A stretch of DNA of 64,000 bases from a virus, in the IMG/VR virus record IMGVR_UViG_3300031658_000002, positions 1 to 64,000 of that record; one strand, 5' to 3'. Under the pieces are notes generated by a model that was given only the letters and a program-made list of their open reading frames with translations, made no database searches and was not told the origin of the DNA. The translations under genes and the position numbers were made by a program. Below, in pieces: positions 16,452 to 25,027 of the stretch. The first letter of the stretch is position 1. Every line of letters starts with the position of its first letter.

Positions 16452-17046
16452 AAAGTCCACCTCTCTGCTCGTCTATTTTTGTCCCTGCAATATATTCGTC
16501 ATACCCTGCTCTTACATTTTCAAGTGTGTTTATTTTGCTTCTTCTCATCTCGTGTGTTTCTATGATCACAGACCAACTTGCCCCATGGGTACCTCCATTG
16601 CTGTCAGTATCATGGTTCTTGCCAAACAAATACTGTCCTTGTGATATCGTATCGACTTCGCAGTACATATTGTCCCAAAATATAACGTCACCAATTTCTA
16701 AGTATACATTTGCATTCTGTGCATTTTCGTTTGGAAGTAAAGTGTTGTTTGTACTGCCTAGTTCTAGCGATGCTAGATCGTCTCTAAGGAATGAAAACTT
16801 GATCTGTCTAGAATAATCTACACCTATGTCTTCTGATGTATATGATTTTGCGTCTTTCTCTATAAGACCTGCAACTCTAACTCCCGCTTTAAACACCTTG
16901 CTAAGAGCTTCACCATAAAGATTTTCTTTACTATCGAATATAGAATGCTTGAATATATCACATCTAGTATCAATAATTTCGTTTATCAATTCTCTGTTTA
17001 AATGTCTGAATAGACTTATGTCTCTGCTTCCTCCGAATAGTGCCAT
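16444..17046 (-). CDS. 14: Neck protein, gp14-like
   Basis: This 200-residue protein has an N-terminal helix (DISLFRHLNRELINEII), then NLYGEALSKVFKAGVRVAG and a beta core (VYLEIGDVIFWDNMYCEVD). These match gp14-type head-tail connector proteins (T4: 256 residues). It follows the gp13-like gene with a one-base gap, as in T4, where gp13 and gp14 form the collar that admits the tail. Start ATG 17046. Confidence 0.8.
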   Translation of the reverse strand: MALFGGSRDISLFRHLNRELINEIIDTRCDIFKHSIFDSKENLYGEALSKVFKAGVRVAGLIEKDAKSYTSEDIGVDYSRQIKFSFLRDDLASLELGSTNNTLLPNENAQNANVYLEIGDVIFWDNMYCEVDTISQGQYLFGKNHDTDSNGGTHGASWSVIIETHEMRRSKINTLENVRAGYDEYIAGTKIDEQRGGLYG

Positions 17047-17047
17047 A

Positions 17048-18175
17048 TTACCCTATGTATATATTAAGCGGCGCTTTGTTTAATTGGCCTTGTTGAAATT
17101 CAGTTATCTCCGTTTCCTTCTCCATTAAGTTTCTTCTTGATGCAGCCTCTAAATCTTCCCTCAAAGTAGCTATCAAAGCTTCACCTTCTGCAATACCTTC
17201 AGATCTTAATGTGTCGCCATCTAATGTTGTTTCAGCACCTGGAATTGGTATGGACGAGTACTTGCTCCTTACAGAACCTAATATCTGTTTTGTAAGTGCT
17301 AATGTGTATTTTTTTATCCACTGTAACCCTGGATCGTTTATGCTTGCATACACCATATTATCGTAACCCATATTAGAATAGTCAGATACAGCTGATGTGG
17401 TCACAAGTGTGTCTCTGTCATCAGTAAGTACGTATTGTATATGGAACTTAAATGAAGAGTTTGGTGATGGGAATATTCTAAGCTTATTGTTTATAAGTTC
17501 AAATGTGTAATGAGATTTCCTAACAGTATCATTGAATTCAGTCTGCTGTATCTTAAGTAAATCATCGTATATTGGTATTGCTAGATATTGCATACCTCCT
17601 TGTGTATTCCCCCATGCAAAGCTATTCAGTGCAGGGTTTTGACTTATATCTCGTCTGCCAACTGCCGGTGATTGGTGGTGGAAAACACGCTTTACTTCTA
17701 TATCTGTAGTTGAAGGGACAACTGCACCAGCTGAAGATGACAATACTAAATTAAGATCGTATTCTTGTTGGCTTGCCGTGGTGATTATGTGGCCTGATTT
17801 CCAATCGACTGTACCTCCACTTCCTACTTCAGAACCGTACTGCTTTGATAATGCTATAAGTCGTCCTAAGTTTGGAGTTATTGATTGATGTGTAAAATTT
17901 GTTGATGTTGAGTTACCTTGGGCACTTAATAGATTTTCTCTTATATTGAATCTATTTACCTGAGCACTATATTCTGTTATGGCTTCTTCAAAACATGCAA
18001 ACAATTGCACATCTTGCAGTTCTATATCTACGATTGGATATCCCAGTCTCTTGGCACACCAATTTGCAACTTTAGGTCCATCAGACTGAAACGTTGAGTC
18101 ACTATCATATAACCCGAAAGGTGTGTTATTATTTATGGATGTTGCTGATCCATCATATATTGCTATGTTTGCCAT
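17048..18175 (-). CDS. 13: Neck protein, gp13-like
   Basis: This 375-residue protein (T4 gp13 is 309) has the recognisable core RLGYPIVDIELQDVQLFACFEEAITEY. Its C-terminal segment WIKKYTLALTKQILGSVRSK, then PIPGAETTLDGDTLRSEG, ends in a Glu-rich helix. Both segments are features of gp13 homologues that join the portal to the tail. It has its own late motif with a GGGAA ribosome binding site, and heads the operon gp13-gp14-gp15. Confidence 0.85.
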   Translation of the reverse strand: MANIAIYDGSATSINNNTPFGLYDSDSTFQSDGPKVANWCAKRLGYPIVDIELQDVQLFACFEEAITEYSAQVNRFNIRENLLSAQGNSTSTNFTHQSITPNLGRLIALSKQYGSEVGSGGTVDWKSGHIITTASQQEYDLNLVLSSSAGAVVPSTTDIEVKRVFHHQSPAVGRRDISQNPALNSFAWGNTQGGMQYLAIPIYDDLLKIQQTEFNDTVRKSHYTFELINNKLRIFPSPNSSFKFHIQYVLTDDRDTLVTTSAVSDYSNMGYDNMVYASINDPGLQWIKKYTLALTKQILGSVRSKYSSIPIPGAETTLDGDTLRSEGIAEGEALIATLREDLEAASRRNLMEKETEITEFQQGQLNKAPLNIYIG

Positions 18176-18197
18176 ATTATATTCCCTATCTTAGTTT

Positions 18198-18210
18198 TAT
18201 ATAAATATCA
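18198..18210 (-). promoter_or_regulatory. Late-type promoter motif
   Basis: The coding strand reads TGATATTTATATA, preceded by AGTACT. The identical 19-base block AGTACT-TGATATTTATATA also precedes the 1510-residue fibre gene. The gp13-like ATG is 22 bases on. Confidence 0.65.
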
Positions 18211-18226
18211 AGTACTAATCTCTTTG

Positions 18227-18889
18227 TTACATACCCATTAGCATTTCAAACACATCGTTTATTGCTACGTGACGATGGTTATCTTCTAATACTCTTTTGT
18301 ATACATACTGAGAATCGTTTATCTTTGACAGATCAACTATTGCAGAATAGTTTTTGTCTTTCAAATCAATCTGCTGGTTATCACCACAGAATATCATTGT
18401 TGATCCTTTTCCTAATCTACCTAGCGCCATTCTAAATTGTGATCTAGTTAGATTTTGAAACTCATCTATAATTACTACACTGTTTTCAAATGTTCTACCT
18501 CTGAAATGTGCTAAAGAAACAAGCTCTATAGATTCTTCCTTCTCCATCTTATCTAGAATCTCAGGTTTGTTGTAGATCTTTCTCATATTAGATCTGATGG
18601 GTACCAACCAGGGCTCCATCTTTTCTTTTTCTGATCCTGGTAAAAACCCGTTGTCTTCAGTAGAGACAGTCGGTCTTGTAATTACTATCTTGTTTGTCAT
18701 CCTTTTGAAAAACATATCTAGTGCTACCTGACATGCTAGCAGCGTCTTTCCACTACCTGCTTTACCTACTATGAAATTGTAAGGGTGATGCAACATTGCT
18801 TGCTTTGCTGCTTTCTGCTCTTCTGATAATGTTATTGAAAACTTTATGTTGCCTTTGGGAACAGATTTTTCTATGTTTTGCTTTGCCAT
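18227..18889 (-). CDS. phoH: PhoH-like P-loop ATPase
   Basis: This 220-residue protein has Walker A VGKAGSGKT (41-49), TRPTVSTEDNGFLPG (71-85), Walker B VVIIDEFQN (138-146) and the FCGDNQQIDL sensor, all diagnostic of PhoH ATPases. It lacks the N-terminal RNA-binding or PIN domains seen in some relatives. PhoH-like genes are common in marine phages; the phage role is not established and may involve RNA. It is separated from the capsid gene by a strong terminator and has its own late motif and GGAGG ribosome binding site. Confidence 0.93.
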   Translation of the reverse strand: MAKQNIEKSVPKGNIKFSITLSEEQKAAKQAMLHHPYNFIVGKAGSGKTLLACQVALDMFFKRMTNKIVITRPTVSTEDNGFLPGSEKEKMEPWLVPIRSNMRKIYNKPEILDKMEKEESIELVSLAHFRGRTFENSVVIIDEFQNLTRSQFRMALGRLGKGSTMIFCGDNQQIDLKDKNYSAIVDLSKINDSQYVYKRVLEDNHRHVAINDVFEMLMGM

Positions 18890-18910
18890 AATTAACCTCC
18901 ATTGTATTTA

Positions 18911-18923
18911 CTATAAATATCAT
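18911..18923 (-). promoter_or_regulatory. Late-type promoter motif
   Basis: The coding strand reads ATGATATTTATAG between the capsid terminator and phoH, about 21 bases before the phoH ATG. Confidence 0.6.
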
Positions 18924-18929
18924 GACACG

Positions 18930-18956
18930 AAAAAAAAGCCCCTCCGAAGAGGGGCC
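18930..18956 (-). terminator. Strong UUCG-loop terminator after the capsid gene
   Basis: The stem is seven GC-rich pairs (GCCCCTC with GAGGGGC on the coding strand) around a TTCG loop, and eight T residues follow. It sits 40 bases past the capsid stop and is the most stable hairpin I see in the window. Confidence 0.95.
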
Positions 18957-18994
18957 TTAATAATAATATAAATTACTTTTAGTTTAACTTGTAA

Positions 18995-20623
18995 TTATGA
19001 AGCGAATGAAGCAGTTACACCACCAAATCTTGAAGTCCAAGTAGAATCGTTAACTATCAACTTAGCGTAGAAGTCGTTTCTTACAACTTTCTTAGCGTAT
19101 CTAGTCATCACACCTTTTCTTGGAGTAAAGTTTGTTGGATCGTAAACAAGTGGAGTCATAATCAATGGAATGTATGGAGCAAATACTGCACCAGTTTCTA
19201 AGAATTGAGTCCCTCTAAATCCTGTTAAGATAGTGTTACCTGTCCAATATGGATTTTTGTAAATTGTAAATCTGTTCGATAAAGAACCGATTGCAGTTAC
19301 ACCCATTGCAAAGCTTTCAGCAGTACCATCAGTATTAGCAGCATATCCAGCGATAGACTCTAAGTAAGTAGCGATCTGTGGAGAACATACAGCAAAGTTA
19401 GCTCCTCCTCTCATCGTTGATTGGTGGATAGTGTTTGATAAAACTTGCATTGAAATACCCATTTGAGCAAAAGCATCGCCGTAAGATTCACCAGCAGCAG
19501 GAGCAGCAGCTACAAATGTTTGTTCGAATGCAGCAGCGTTGTTAAGCATTGCTAAAATTTCCAAGTCAATTTCCATTGAAATGTATTCAGATAACATTGA
19601 AGTTAATTCAGCTTCAGCATCAATTGAATGATAAGCATTAAGATCTTGCGCAAATTCCGGTGACCATTTAACTTTTAACTTTCTAGTCTTAGCAACTAAA
19701 GCCTCTTGAGTTAATTGAACATCGATTTCTGGAATTTCTAAGTCATCAGACAAAGTACTTGATACAATTTCCGGTCCTACAGTATCTTCAAAGTCACCTC
19801 TTAATAATGCTTTTTCAGTGTTTTGGTAATAGTACAATTTATACTTGTTATCATCACCAGAAACAGCAATAGAAGAACCATCTTTTATAGAGTGGAACGT
19901 TGCAGCTGTTGTTGCAGGTACAAATGCTGAACAAGTAAATACTTCAGCAGTTGCAAGTGCTGCAGCATTGTCACCGCTGTCACCAGCAGTAAATCTAGCA
20001 GCACCAGCAGAAGCAGACATAACATAGAAAGCAGATGCTAATGACCAGTCAGCGTCAACACCTAATGTTGGGCCGTTGTCTAGTCCGTTAAGAATTACTG
20101 AAGCAGAAGATTCAGCTTTAAGTAATAAAACACCTTTTTTAGATAATGAATATCCAGCAGAACGTCCACCCATATCTGTGTCAGAACTTCCGTATAATCC
20201 ATCGTTTAAGTTTGGTGCAGTTTTTCCAGAACCACCGTACAAAGAATTACCATCTTCATGGCGTCCTTTAGCTGTTCCGTATTTAAAATCTAACCAGAAA
20301 ACTAGACCTGATGGTAAGTTCATTGGCTGTACACTGACGAATTCCTTTGCAGAAATTTCAGCGAAGATTCTTCTAACTAATGGTAAAGCTACCCCATTCC
20401 AGTTTTCTCTATTAGTACCTGAATCGATACTGTTAGATTCTGAAATAAGTTGTTTAGCTTGGTTTTCTAAAAGAATTGCAGTGTTGTGCATTGTATACTC
20501 ATCACTGATTCCTTCTAAAAGACCTGTCTTTTCCCACTTAGTTACAAGACCTTTTGTTTCGTTTCTCTGTGCATTAAATGATGCCTGAGAAGCTTGTAAT
20601 AAATCATTAATTTGATTTGACAT
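18995..20623 (-). CDS. 23: Major capsid protein, gp23-like
   Basis: This 542-residue protein (T4 gp23 is 521) has ALPLVRRIFAEISAKEFVSVQPMNLPSGLVFWLDFKYG at about 78-116, the gp23 core. Later come KVKWSPEFAQDLNAYHSIDAEAELTSMLSEYISMEID and the C-terminal PLVYDPTNFTPRKGVMTRYAKKVV. A candidate prohead-protease site, LISE-SNS, ends at Glu62, close to the T4 cleavage after Glu65; the first 62 residues would then be removed on maturation. It has an AAGGAG ribosome binding site, lies 26 bases past the scaffold gene and ends at a strong terminator. Confidence 0.97.
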   Translation of the reverse strand: MSNQINDLLQASQASFNAQRNETKGLVTKWEKTGLLEGISDEYTMHNTAILLENQAKQLISESNSIDSGTNRENWNGVALPLVRRIFAEISAKEFVSVQPMNLPSGLVFWLDFKYGTAKGRHEDGNSLYGGSGKTAPNLNDGLYGSSDTDMGGRSAGYSLSKKGVLLLKAESSASVILNGLDNGPTLGVDADWSLASAFYVMSASAGAARFTAGDSGDNAAALATAEVFTCSAFVPATTAATFHSIKDGSSIAVSGDDNKYKLYYYQNTEKALLRGDFEDTVGPEIVSSTLSDDLEIPEIDVQLTQEALVAKTRKLKVKWSPEFAQDLNAYHSIDAEAELTSMLSEYISMEIDLEILAMLNNAAAFEQTFVAAAPAAGESYGDAFAQMGISMQVLSNTIHQSTMRGGANFAVCSPQIATYLESIAGYAANTDGTAESFAMGVTAIGSLSNRFTIYKNPYWTGNTILTGFRGTQFLETGAVFAPYIPLIMTPLVYDPTNFTPRKGVMTRYAKKVVRNDFYAKLIVNDSTWTSRFGGVTASFAS

Positions 20624-20649
20624 TTTTAAGTCTCCTTATTTTTTTAAAA

Positions 20650-21576
20650 TTATTTTAATCCTGCTAACCTTTGCATTCTTGTTGCAAAAGTATTTGATTC
20701 AACAATAACATCTTTCGATGGTTTTGTAGAACCGATTGTTTTTGATGCGAAGCTTTCAGTAACGCGTTTCTTTGGAGTATATCCTGAAATTGATTCAGCT
20801 AAAGTAGAATAAACTAACTTAACTTCTCTTACAGAATTTGCTCTATCGAACGTTTCGATAACTTTCATCTTTTGTGATTCTGATAAACTGTTAGATCTGA
20901 ATAGTTTGTTAGAATAAAGTAATTTAGAATTTAATAAGTTTACTTCGTTAATTTTAGATTTTAAAAATCTAATAACTTTGTAAGCTTCTTCTAATTCTTC
21001 TTCATTTTCAACAACTTCTTCTTCTTCTTCAAGTTCATCTTCTTCTCTTAATGCGGATATAATCTCATCGAGATCCATTTCCTCGTCTTCACCTTCTTCG
21101 TCCATAGTCTCAGCGTCATCACCTTCTTCAATTTCCATTTCCTCGTCAGCTTCAGCAACAGTTGGGTCTTCACCTTCTGCTTCTTCTTCTTCTAATTCTT
21201 TGATAATTGATTCTAGTTCTAGATCGTCTTCGTCCATGTCGTCCATCTCATCGATTTCCTCAGCCTCATCGTATGATTCTTCAGCAGGCAAGTCTTCACC
21301 TGTTTCTTCTGTTTCATCATCCGCAGAGCCAGTGTCTGCCGAGTCAGCAGTAGTGTCAGCAATAGCAACTTCTTCGTCCTCCATAGAGGTATCAGTAGTT
21401 TCTAAATCGTCTTCTTCTTCTAATTCGTCATCCATTTCTTCGGCAATCTTATTTGATAGCATAGATTGTAATTTCGGGGTGAATGCTTCTTCGAGAGCTA
21501 ATCTCGCATTTGCAATGGCAGTTGAACGAACTGCTTTTGCATCGGCAATTGCCTCTTTTAATAAGTCTTTTGACAT
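20650..21576 (-). CDS. 22: Prohead core scaffolding protein, gp22-like
   Basis: This 308-residue protein has an extremely acidic middle (runs of E/D from about 48 to 200). Flanking it are an N-terminal helix and a basic helical C-terminus ending MQRLAGLK. Position immediately before the capsid gene and the composition match gp22, which builds the prohead core and is digested by gp21. The N-terminus MSKDLLKE followed by AIADA looks like a protease site, and more candidates occur (VTESF, VESNT). I chose ATG 21576, seven bases after GGAG, over ATG 21582, which is too close to it. Confidence 0.85.
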   Translation of the reverse strand: MSKDLLKEAIADAKAVRSTAIANARLALEEAFTPKLQSMLSNKIAEEMDDELEEEDDLETTDTSMEDEEVAIADTTADSADTGSADDETEETGEDLPAEESYDEAEEIDEMDDMDEDDLELESIIKELEEEEAEGEDPTVAEADEEMEIEEGDDAETMDEEGEDEEMDLDEIISALREEDELEEEEEVVENEEELEEAYKVIRFLKSKINEVNLLNSKLLYSNKLFRSNSLSESQKMKVIETFDRANSVREVKLVYSTLAESISGYTPKKRVTESFASKTIGSTKPSKDVIVESNTFATRMQRLAGLK

Positions 21577-21696
21577 TATCATTCTCCTTTAATTTGTTTG
21601 TTCTGGAAATAAGGTTATTAGAAACCTTAATAGGGTAGTTATAGTTTTGTGCATTGTATTATATAGAGATAATACTTTTTGTATACACCTAAATCC

Positions 21697-21709
21697 TATA
21701 TAAATATAC
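21697..21709 (-). promoter_or_regulatory. Late-type promoter motif
   Basis: The coding strand reads GTATATTTATATA, leaving a leader of about 115 bases before the scaffold ATG. That leader contains an AAGGTT/AACCTT hairpin near 21613-21632. Confidence 0.5.
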
Positions 21710-21728
21710 ATGACAATCATTAAAGACT

Positions 21729-21754
21729 AAAAAAGAGCCTATAAAAAGCTCTTC
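21729..21754 (-). terminator. Intrinsic terminator after the bS21 gene
   Basis: AAGAGC pairs with GCTCTT around a nine-base loop, and six T residues follow on the coding strand. It lies 30 bases past the bS21 stop. Confidence 0.75.
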
Positions 21755-21782
21755 TTTATTAAAAATATTTGTTTATTGTATG

Positions 21783-22136
21783 TTATCTAGCTTGGCCGTC
21801 AAAGATACCTACCCAGACGTAACCTTTACCATATCGCTTACTCATCTTATCTCTGTACTGTTCAGTCCTAACTGCCTCTTCTTTCTGAATCCTTCTCTTT
21901 TCGCTAGGCTTAATGTACTCCCTCTTGTCTCTGTACTTTGTGATCTTCTCAGTATCTTTCAATTGTCTTTTTAGATACTTCAAAGCTCGCTCTAATGAAT
22001 ATGAACTTGAATCTGGTATCTTGACTGCTTCAGGGTTTCCTTCTACGTAGAAGTCGTGTCTACCAAAATGCTTCTTTTTAAAGGGCTTTTTTTGATAGTC
22101 TTTCTTTTGATAATCTTTCTTGTAATTTTTTTGCAT
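21783..22136 (-). CDS. rpsU: Ribosomal protein bS21 homologue
   Basis: bS21 sits on the 30S platform near the anti-Shine-Dalgarno and helps initiation. This 117-residue protein has the bS21 core at about 46-93: SLERALKYLKRQLKD, then KYRDKREYIKPSEKRRIQKEEAVR. Bacterial bS21 is about 70 residues. Here a Lys/Tyr-rich N-terminal extension (four KKxYQ-like units) and a C-terminal GYVWVGIFDGQAR tail are added. Phage-encoded bS21 is known in marine phages, where it may favour phage mRNAs. It is a single-gene unit with its own extended -10 promoter and terminator, inside the head-gene block. Confidence 0.85.
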   Translation of the reverse strand: MQKNYKKDYQKKDYQKKPFKKKHFGRHDFYVEGNPEAVKIPDSSSYSLERALKYLKRQLKDTEKITKYRDKREYIKPSEKRRIQKEEAVRTEQYRDKMSKRYGKGYVWVGIFDGQAR

Positions 22137-22164
22137 TGTTATGTTTTATGTTAAACTTGATTTA

Positions 22165-22181
22165 TATCTAATATAACAAAA
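22165..22181 (-). promoter_or_regulatory. Early/middle-type extended -10 promoter for bS21
   Basis: The coding strand reads TTTTGTTATATTAGATA, the motif also found before the polymerase and primase. Here a leader of about 28 bases without a clear Shine-Dalgarno follows. Confidence 0.6.
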
Positions 22182-22209
22182 AAAATCGACATATGAAAAC
22201 ATATGCCGG
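22177..22209 (-). terminator. Intrinsic terminator after the 222-residue gene
   Basis: A nine-pair stem (CGGCATATG with CATATGTCG, one G-T pair, TTTT loop) is followed by an eight-T run. The T run overlaps the upstream edge of the bS21 promoter. Confidence 0.8.
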
Positions 22210-22240
22210 CCTTTTTAATATCTGTTATTTTGCTATCTTT

Positions 22241-22909
22241 TTATTTAAATGTTTTACGCATCCATAAAAGAATATAATGTGTTAATTCTTTTGCAGCAGG
22301 CTTGACATCTTCCTTGTCTGTCATAGGACCGCGTTTCCAATCTAACCATTGCATTTCAATTGCCGACAGGTGTTTATCTATAGCTTGATCATCCATAGAT
22401 TCTATGTATTCTTCGTTTATCTTACCTTCGTACATTAAATCAAACATAGTATCTTGAAGTTTAGAATCTATAAATCTACCACCTGCTTTTTCAATAGCTC
22501 TTCTTGCTTTCAATGCGTTTTTCTTAAGAACAATGAAATATCCTTTTCGTGGGCCACCCATCTTTTTTGTATATTGTGATCCTTGAGATTTTGAACCTAC
22601 CGGTCTTGCATTACCTCTTGGATCTATCACTACAAATTCTCTAGATTCAGTTAATGTACTTTCGTTCATTACTATATACTTCGCAAGTCCGTTCGTATCT
22701 TTATCTTTTATACTAAAGCCACTTAGCACTTCCCAATCAGCTACCATATCTATAAAGTCAGCCAGACCATTGACATCTTTCTTGTCAACAAGTTTGTAAA
22801 ATTCTTGCTGGTCCTGTCTGTCGTTTGGCATCCATTTTTCTATTTTGTCATGCGCTAAACTAAAGTTTGGGCCTTCATTTAAAATATCTTTGAATTTAAT
22901 ATTTGCCAT
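22241..22909 (-). CDS. Candidate internal head protein (222 residues)
   Basis: The N-terminus MANIKFKDILNE followed by GPNF matches the T4 capsid-targeting pattern: a short helix, then a cleavable (I/L)xE. Further candidate sites occur at VMNE-ST and TLTE-SR. After these comes a compact domain starting EFVVIDPRGNARPVGSKS, with a basic, beta-alpha appearance. It overlaps the stop of the 425-residue gene (TAATG) and lies between the protease and scaffold genes, the place of T4 core and internal protein genes. Function unknown. Confidence 0.75.
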   Translation of the reverse strand: MANIKFKDILNEGPNFSLAHDKIEKWMPNDRQDQQEFYKLVDKKDVNGLADFIDMVADWEVLSGFSIKDKDTNGLAKYIVMNESTLTESREFVVIDPRGNARPVGSKSQGSQYTKKMGGPRKGYFIVLKKNALKARRAIEKAGGRFIDSKLQDTMFDLMYEGKINEEYIESMDDQAIDKHLSAIEMQWLDWKRGPMTDKEDVKPAAKELTHYILLWMRKTFK

Positions 22910-24186
22910 TATGAATCCCCTAATTTTTTCACCATATTATATGGAACAACTTTTGCATCGACAACAGTGCCAAGCAAGCCTTTAAAGAACTTTGAATCGC
23001 CATCATTTTTAGCAATCTCATGTTTCAAATGGCTTATTAAAACGTTACAGTCTTTTTCAAACTTTTTCATAAAGCTTTTGTCCATTGGAGCTTCAGTCAA
23101 TTCTGTTTCTTGTAGGTGTTTTTTTGCAGCGTATGCTTTCTGTACATCTTCCAATGTAGGTAAAGCTTTACCAGAAGTGCGATCCCATGCAGCTTCTTTT
23201 AAGATATTATTAAATTTTCTCTTTGCACCTTCTCTTACGATATCTCTATATTCACCATCGTTAACGTGCTTCGCTTTTTTCAACATATCTCTATAATAAT
23301 CTCTTACTTCTTTCATATAATTTGCAACATAATCACGTCTCCAATTATCAAGATCTCCATCTGGATCTATAGCTTTAGATCTAACCGCCGCTTTTTCTTT
23401 TTCTTCAGCAGCGAATTCCACCTTATACCTAACATATGAGTCAACCATTCTTGCGTATGCATCTGTTACTGATTTGTATGTATCCCACGATGTTTGATAT
23501 TTGCCTTTTTTAAGCATCTGCGTGTTTTTAGCTATTGACTGCTGAACTACCTTTGCAGCATCGGCCATCAACTTATCCATACCTTCTGCACCTGTTGCTG
23601 CAACCTTGAGCGTTAAAGCTTTTTTGTATTTTGCATGATTCCTGTTAGCGTGATCTACAGCTGACATAAGAGCAGTGGCACCTTTTTGAGCTTCAGCTCT
23701 AGCCGCTTGTTTTTCTTTTGCTGATGGTATATCTGATAAAGCTATAGTTAGTACTCTGTCAGCTACTTCAGAATATCTTTTGTAATTGTCAACTGACTGC
23801 TGTTGGTTACCTACCATATTTGGTGAAGAAGAATATCTCTGCTTCGGCCAGTACATAGATTTTTTACCTATAGTAATTCCTATGATACCTTTCGAAAGCT
23901 GGCCCCATTCTGATGTTTTTTGATATGGGTTTTCTTTCCTGCTGTCTAGGATAAATATATTCATATAATCGTTAGAAGAGTTAGGTGAACCTCCGCCAAC
24001 AGCGGTATCAGGTACATCTGACCATGCAAAGCCTCTACCTTTTGCAGTCATAGCAAAGAACTTCTTGTCGTGGCTATCCATAATTTGATACAGTTTAGTT
24101 ATTGCTTTAGATGCAAACTTTTCTGTTATTAGAGATTTCATTATTTCTTCTCTAACAAGCTTCCTTAATTTAGTTTCTGATTTCAT
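22909..24186 (-). CDS. Candidate internal head/prohead core protein (425 residues)
   Basis: A basic, helix-rich protein starting MKSETKLRKLVREEIMKSLI, then TE-KFAS, a capsid-targeting-like leader. Additional candidate gp21 sites are NNILKE-AAWD (about residue 330) and ELTE-APMD (about 368), which would split it into pieces. The middle is long charged helices (YKSVTDAYARMVDSYVRYKV). It sits two bases from the gp22-neighbour gene and overlaps the 222-residue gene. No enzyme motif seen. Confidence 0.75.
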   Translation of the reverse strand: MKSETKLRKLVREEIMKSLITEKFASKAITKLYQIMDSHDKKFFAMTAKGRGFAWSDVPDTAVGGGSPNSSNDYMNIFILDSRKENPYQKTSEWGQLSKGIIGITIGKKSMYWPKQRYSSSPNMVGNQQQSVDNYKRYSEVADRVLTIALSDIPSAKEKQAARAEAQKGATALMSAVDHANRNHAKYKKALTLKVAATGAEGMDKLMADAAKVVQQSIAKNTQMLKKGKYQTSWDTYKSVTDAYARMVDSYVRYKVEFAAEEKEKAAVRSKAIDPDGDLDNWRRDYVANYMKEVRDYYRDMLKKAKHVNDGEYRDIVREGAKRKFNNILKEAAWDRTSGKALPTLEDVQKAYAAKKHLQETELTEAPMDKSFMKKFEKDCNVLISHLKHEIAKNDGDSKFFKGLLGTVVDAKVVPYNMVKKLGDS

Positions 24187-24187
24187 A

Positions 24188-25027
24188 TTATCCTATCTTT
24201 TCTAATTTGTGAGTTTGTGTTGCCATCCAATCACTACCTTTTAAGCCAGCCATCTTAGATGCTTTCTTAATTGCTTCGACAGTTGATCTTGCTTTTACTG
24301 TATAAACTTTTTCTTTTCTCAGTTCAACACCTGATAGATTCATATCTGCAAATGACATTTTCCAAGTTGCAAATCCTTCGTTGACGGGTTTTTTGTTTCC
24401 CATGTTTATTGCAATTCCTGGAGATGATATTACGTTTCTCATGCCTTCGAAAGCTTCGTTAACGTCACCTTGAAATGATGTTTTATTTTTAGATTCGTTT
24501 TTACCTTTATGCATCTTATCAATTTTATTGAAAAAATCTTTCTTTTCTTCGTCATCCAAGTCAGCAGGAGAATCTACACCTTCATCTTCCAAAGCATCTT
24601 TGAATTTAGCTTGATACTTATCTTGAGCTTCAGTTTCGTTTAACTCTTTTATCTCATAGTATTTACCAAGCTTGGCGCCCATATCTTCAAATACAGATTC
24701 TAATCTTTGTTGTAATGTAGATATTTCTTTGAATGTTCCTTCAAACATTTTTATAGATTCGCCTATAGATTTAGTGTCTCTTTTTACAGATACGGCATCG
24801 AACCAATCTGCAGTTTCTTCTATAGCCATCCTGCTAGCATTTTCAGCCATTACTTTGACAGTTTCTACAAGTTCGCTTATTTCGTTTGTCTTGTATATAT
24901 TCTGACCTAGTTCGTTAAATCTAGAAACAGCTTCTAAAGTTTGTTTCTTCTCGTCCTCTGTCATTCTTTTGTTTTGGCCTGTAGATTCGTTTAATCTGTT
25001 CCACTTTCTGATATCGAATTGATTCAT
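24188..25027 (-). CDS. Prohead core/internal protein (279 residues) with several candidate protease sites
   Basis: It starts MNQFDIRKWNRLNE-STGQ (capsid-targeting-like). Helical coiled-coil sequence follows, with candidate sites ELNE-TE, DVNE-AFEG and PVNE-GFATW. The C-terminal 70 residues (EKVYTVKARSTVEAIKKASK) look like a separate small fold that cleavage would free. It lies directly after the protease (no gap) with its own CAGGAG ribosome binding site, and a late motif lies inside the protease gene 88 bases upstream. Role inferred from position and sites. Confidence 0.7.
   Translation of the reverse strand: MNQFDIRKWNRLNESTGQNKRMTEDEKKQTLEAVSRFNELGQNIYKTNEISELVETVKVMAENASRMAIEETADWFDAVSVKRDTKSIGESIKMFEGTFKEISTLQQRLESVFEDMGAKLGKYYEIKELNETEAQDKYQAKFKDALEDEGVDSPADLDDEEKKDFFNKIDKMHKGKNESKNKTSFQGDVNEAFEGMRNVISSPGIAINMGNKKPVNEGFATWKMSFADMNLSGVELRKEKVYTVKARSTVEAIKKASKMAGLKGSDWMATQTHKLEKIG

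Noticed and set aside
20076-20588. 170-codon plus-strand open frame
   Set aside because: Lies fully inside the capsid gene, with no signal or recognisable domain.
21200-21592. 130-codon plus-strand open frame, serine-rich
   Set aside because: Mirror of the acidic Glu/Asp runs of the scaffold gene (GAA/GAT read backwards as Ser codons).
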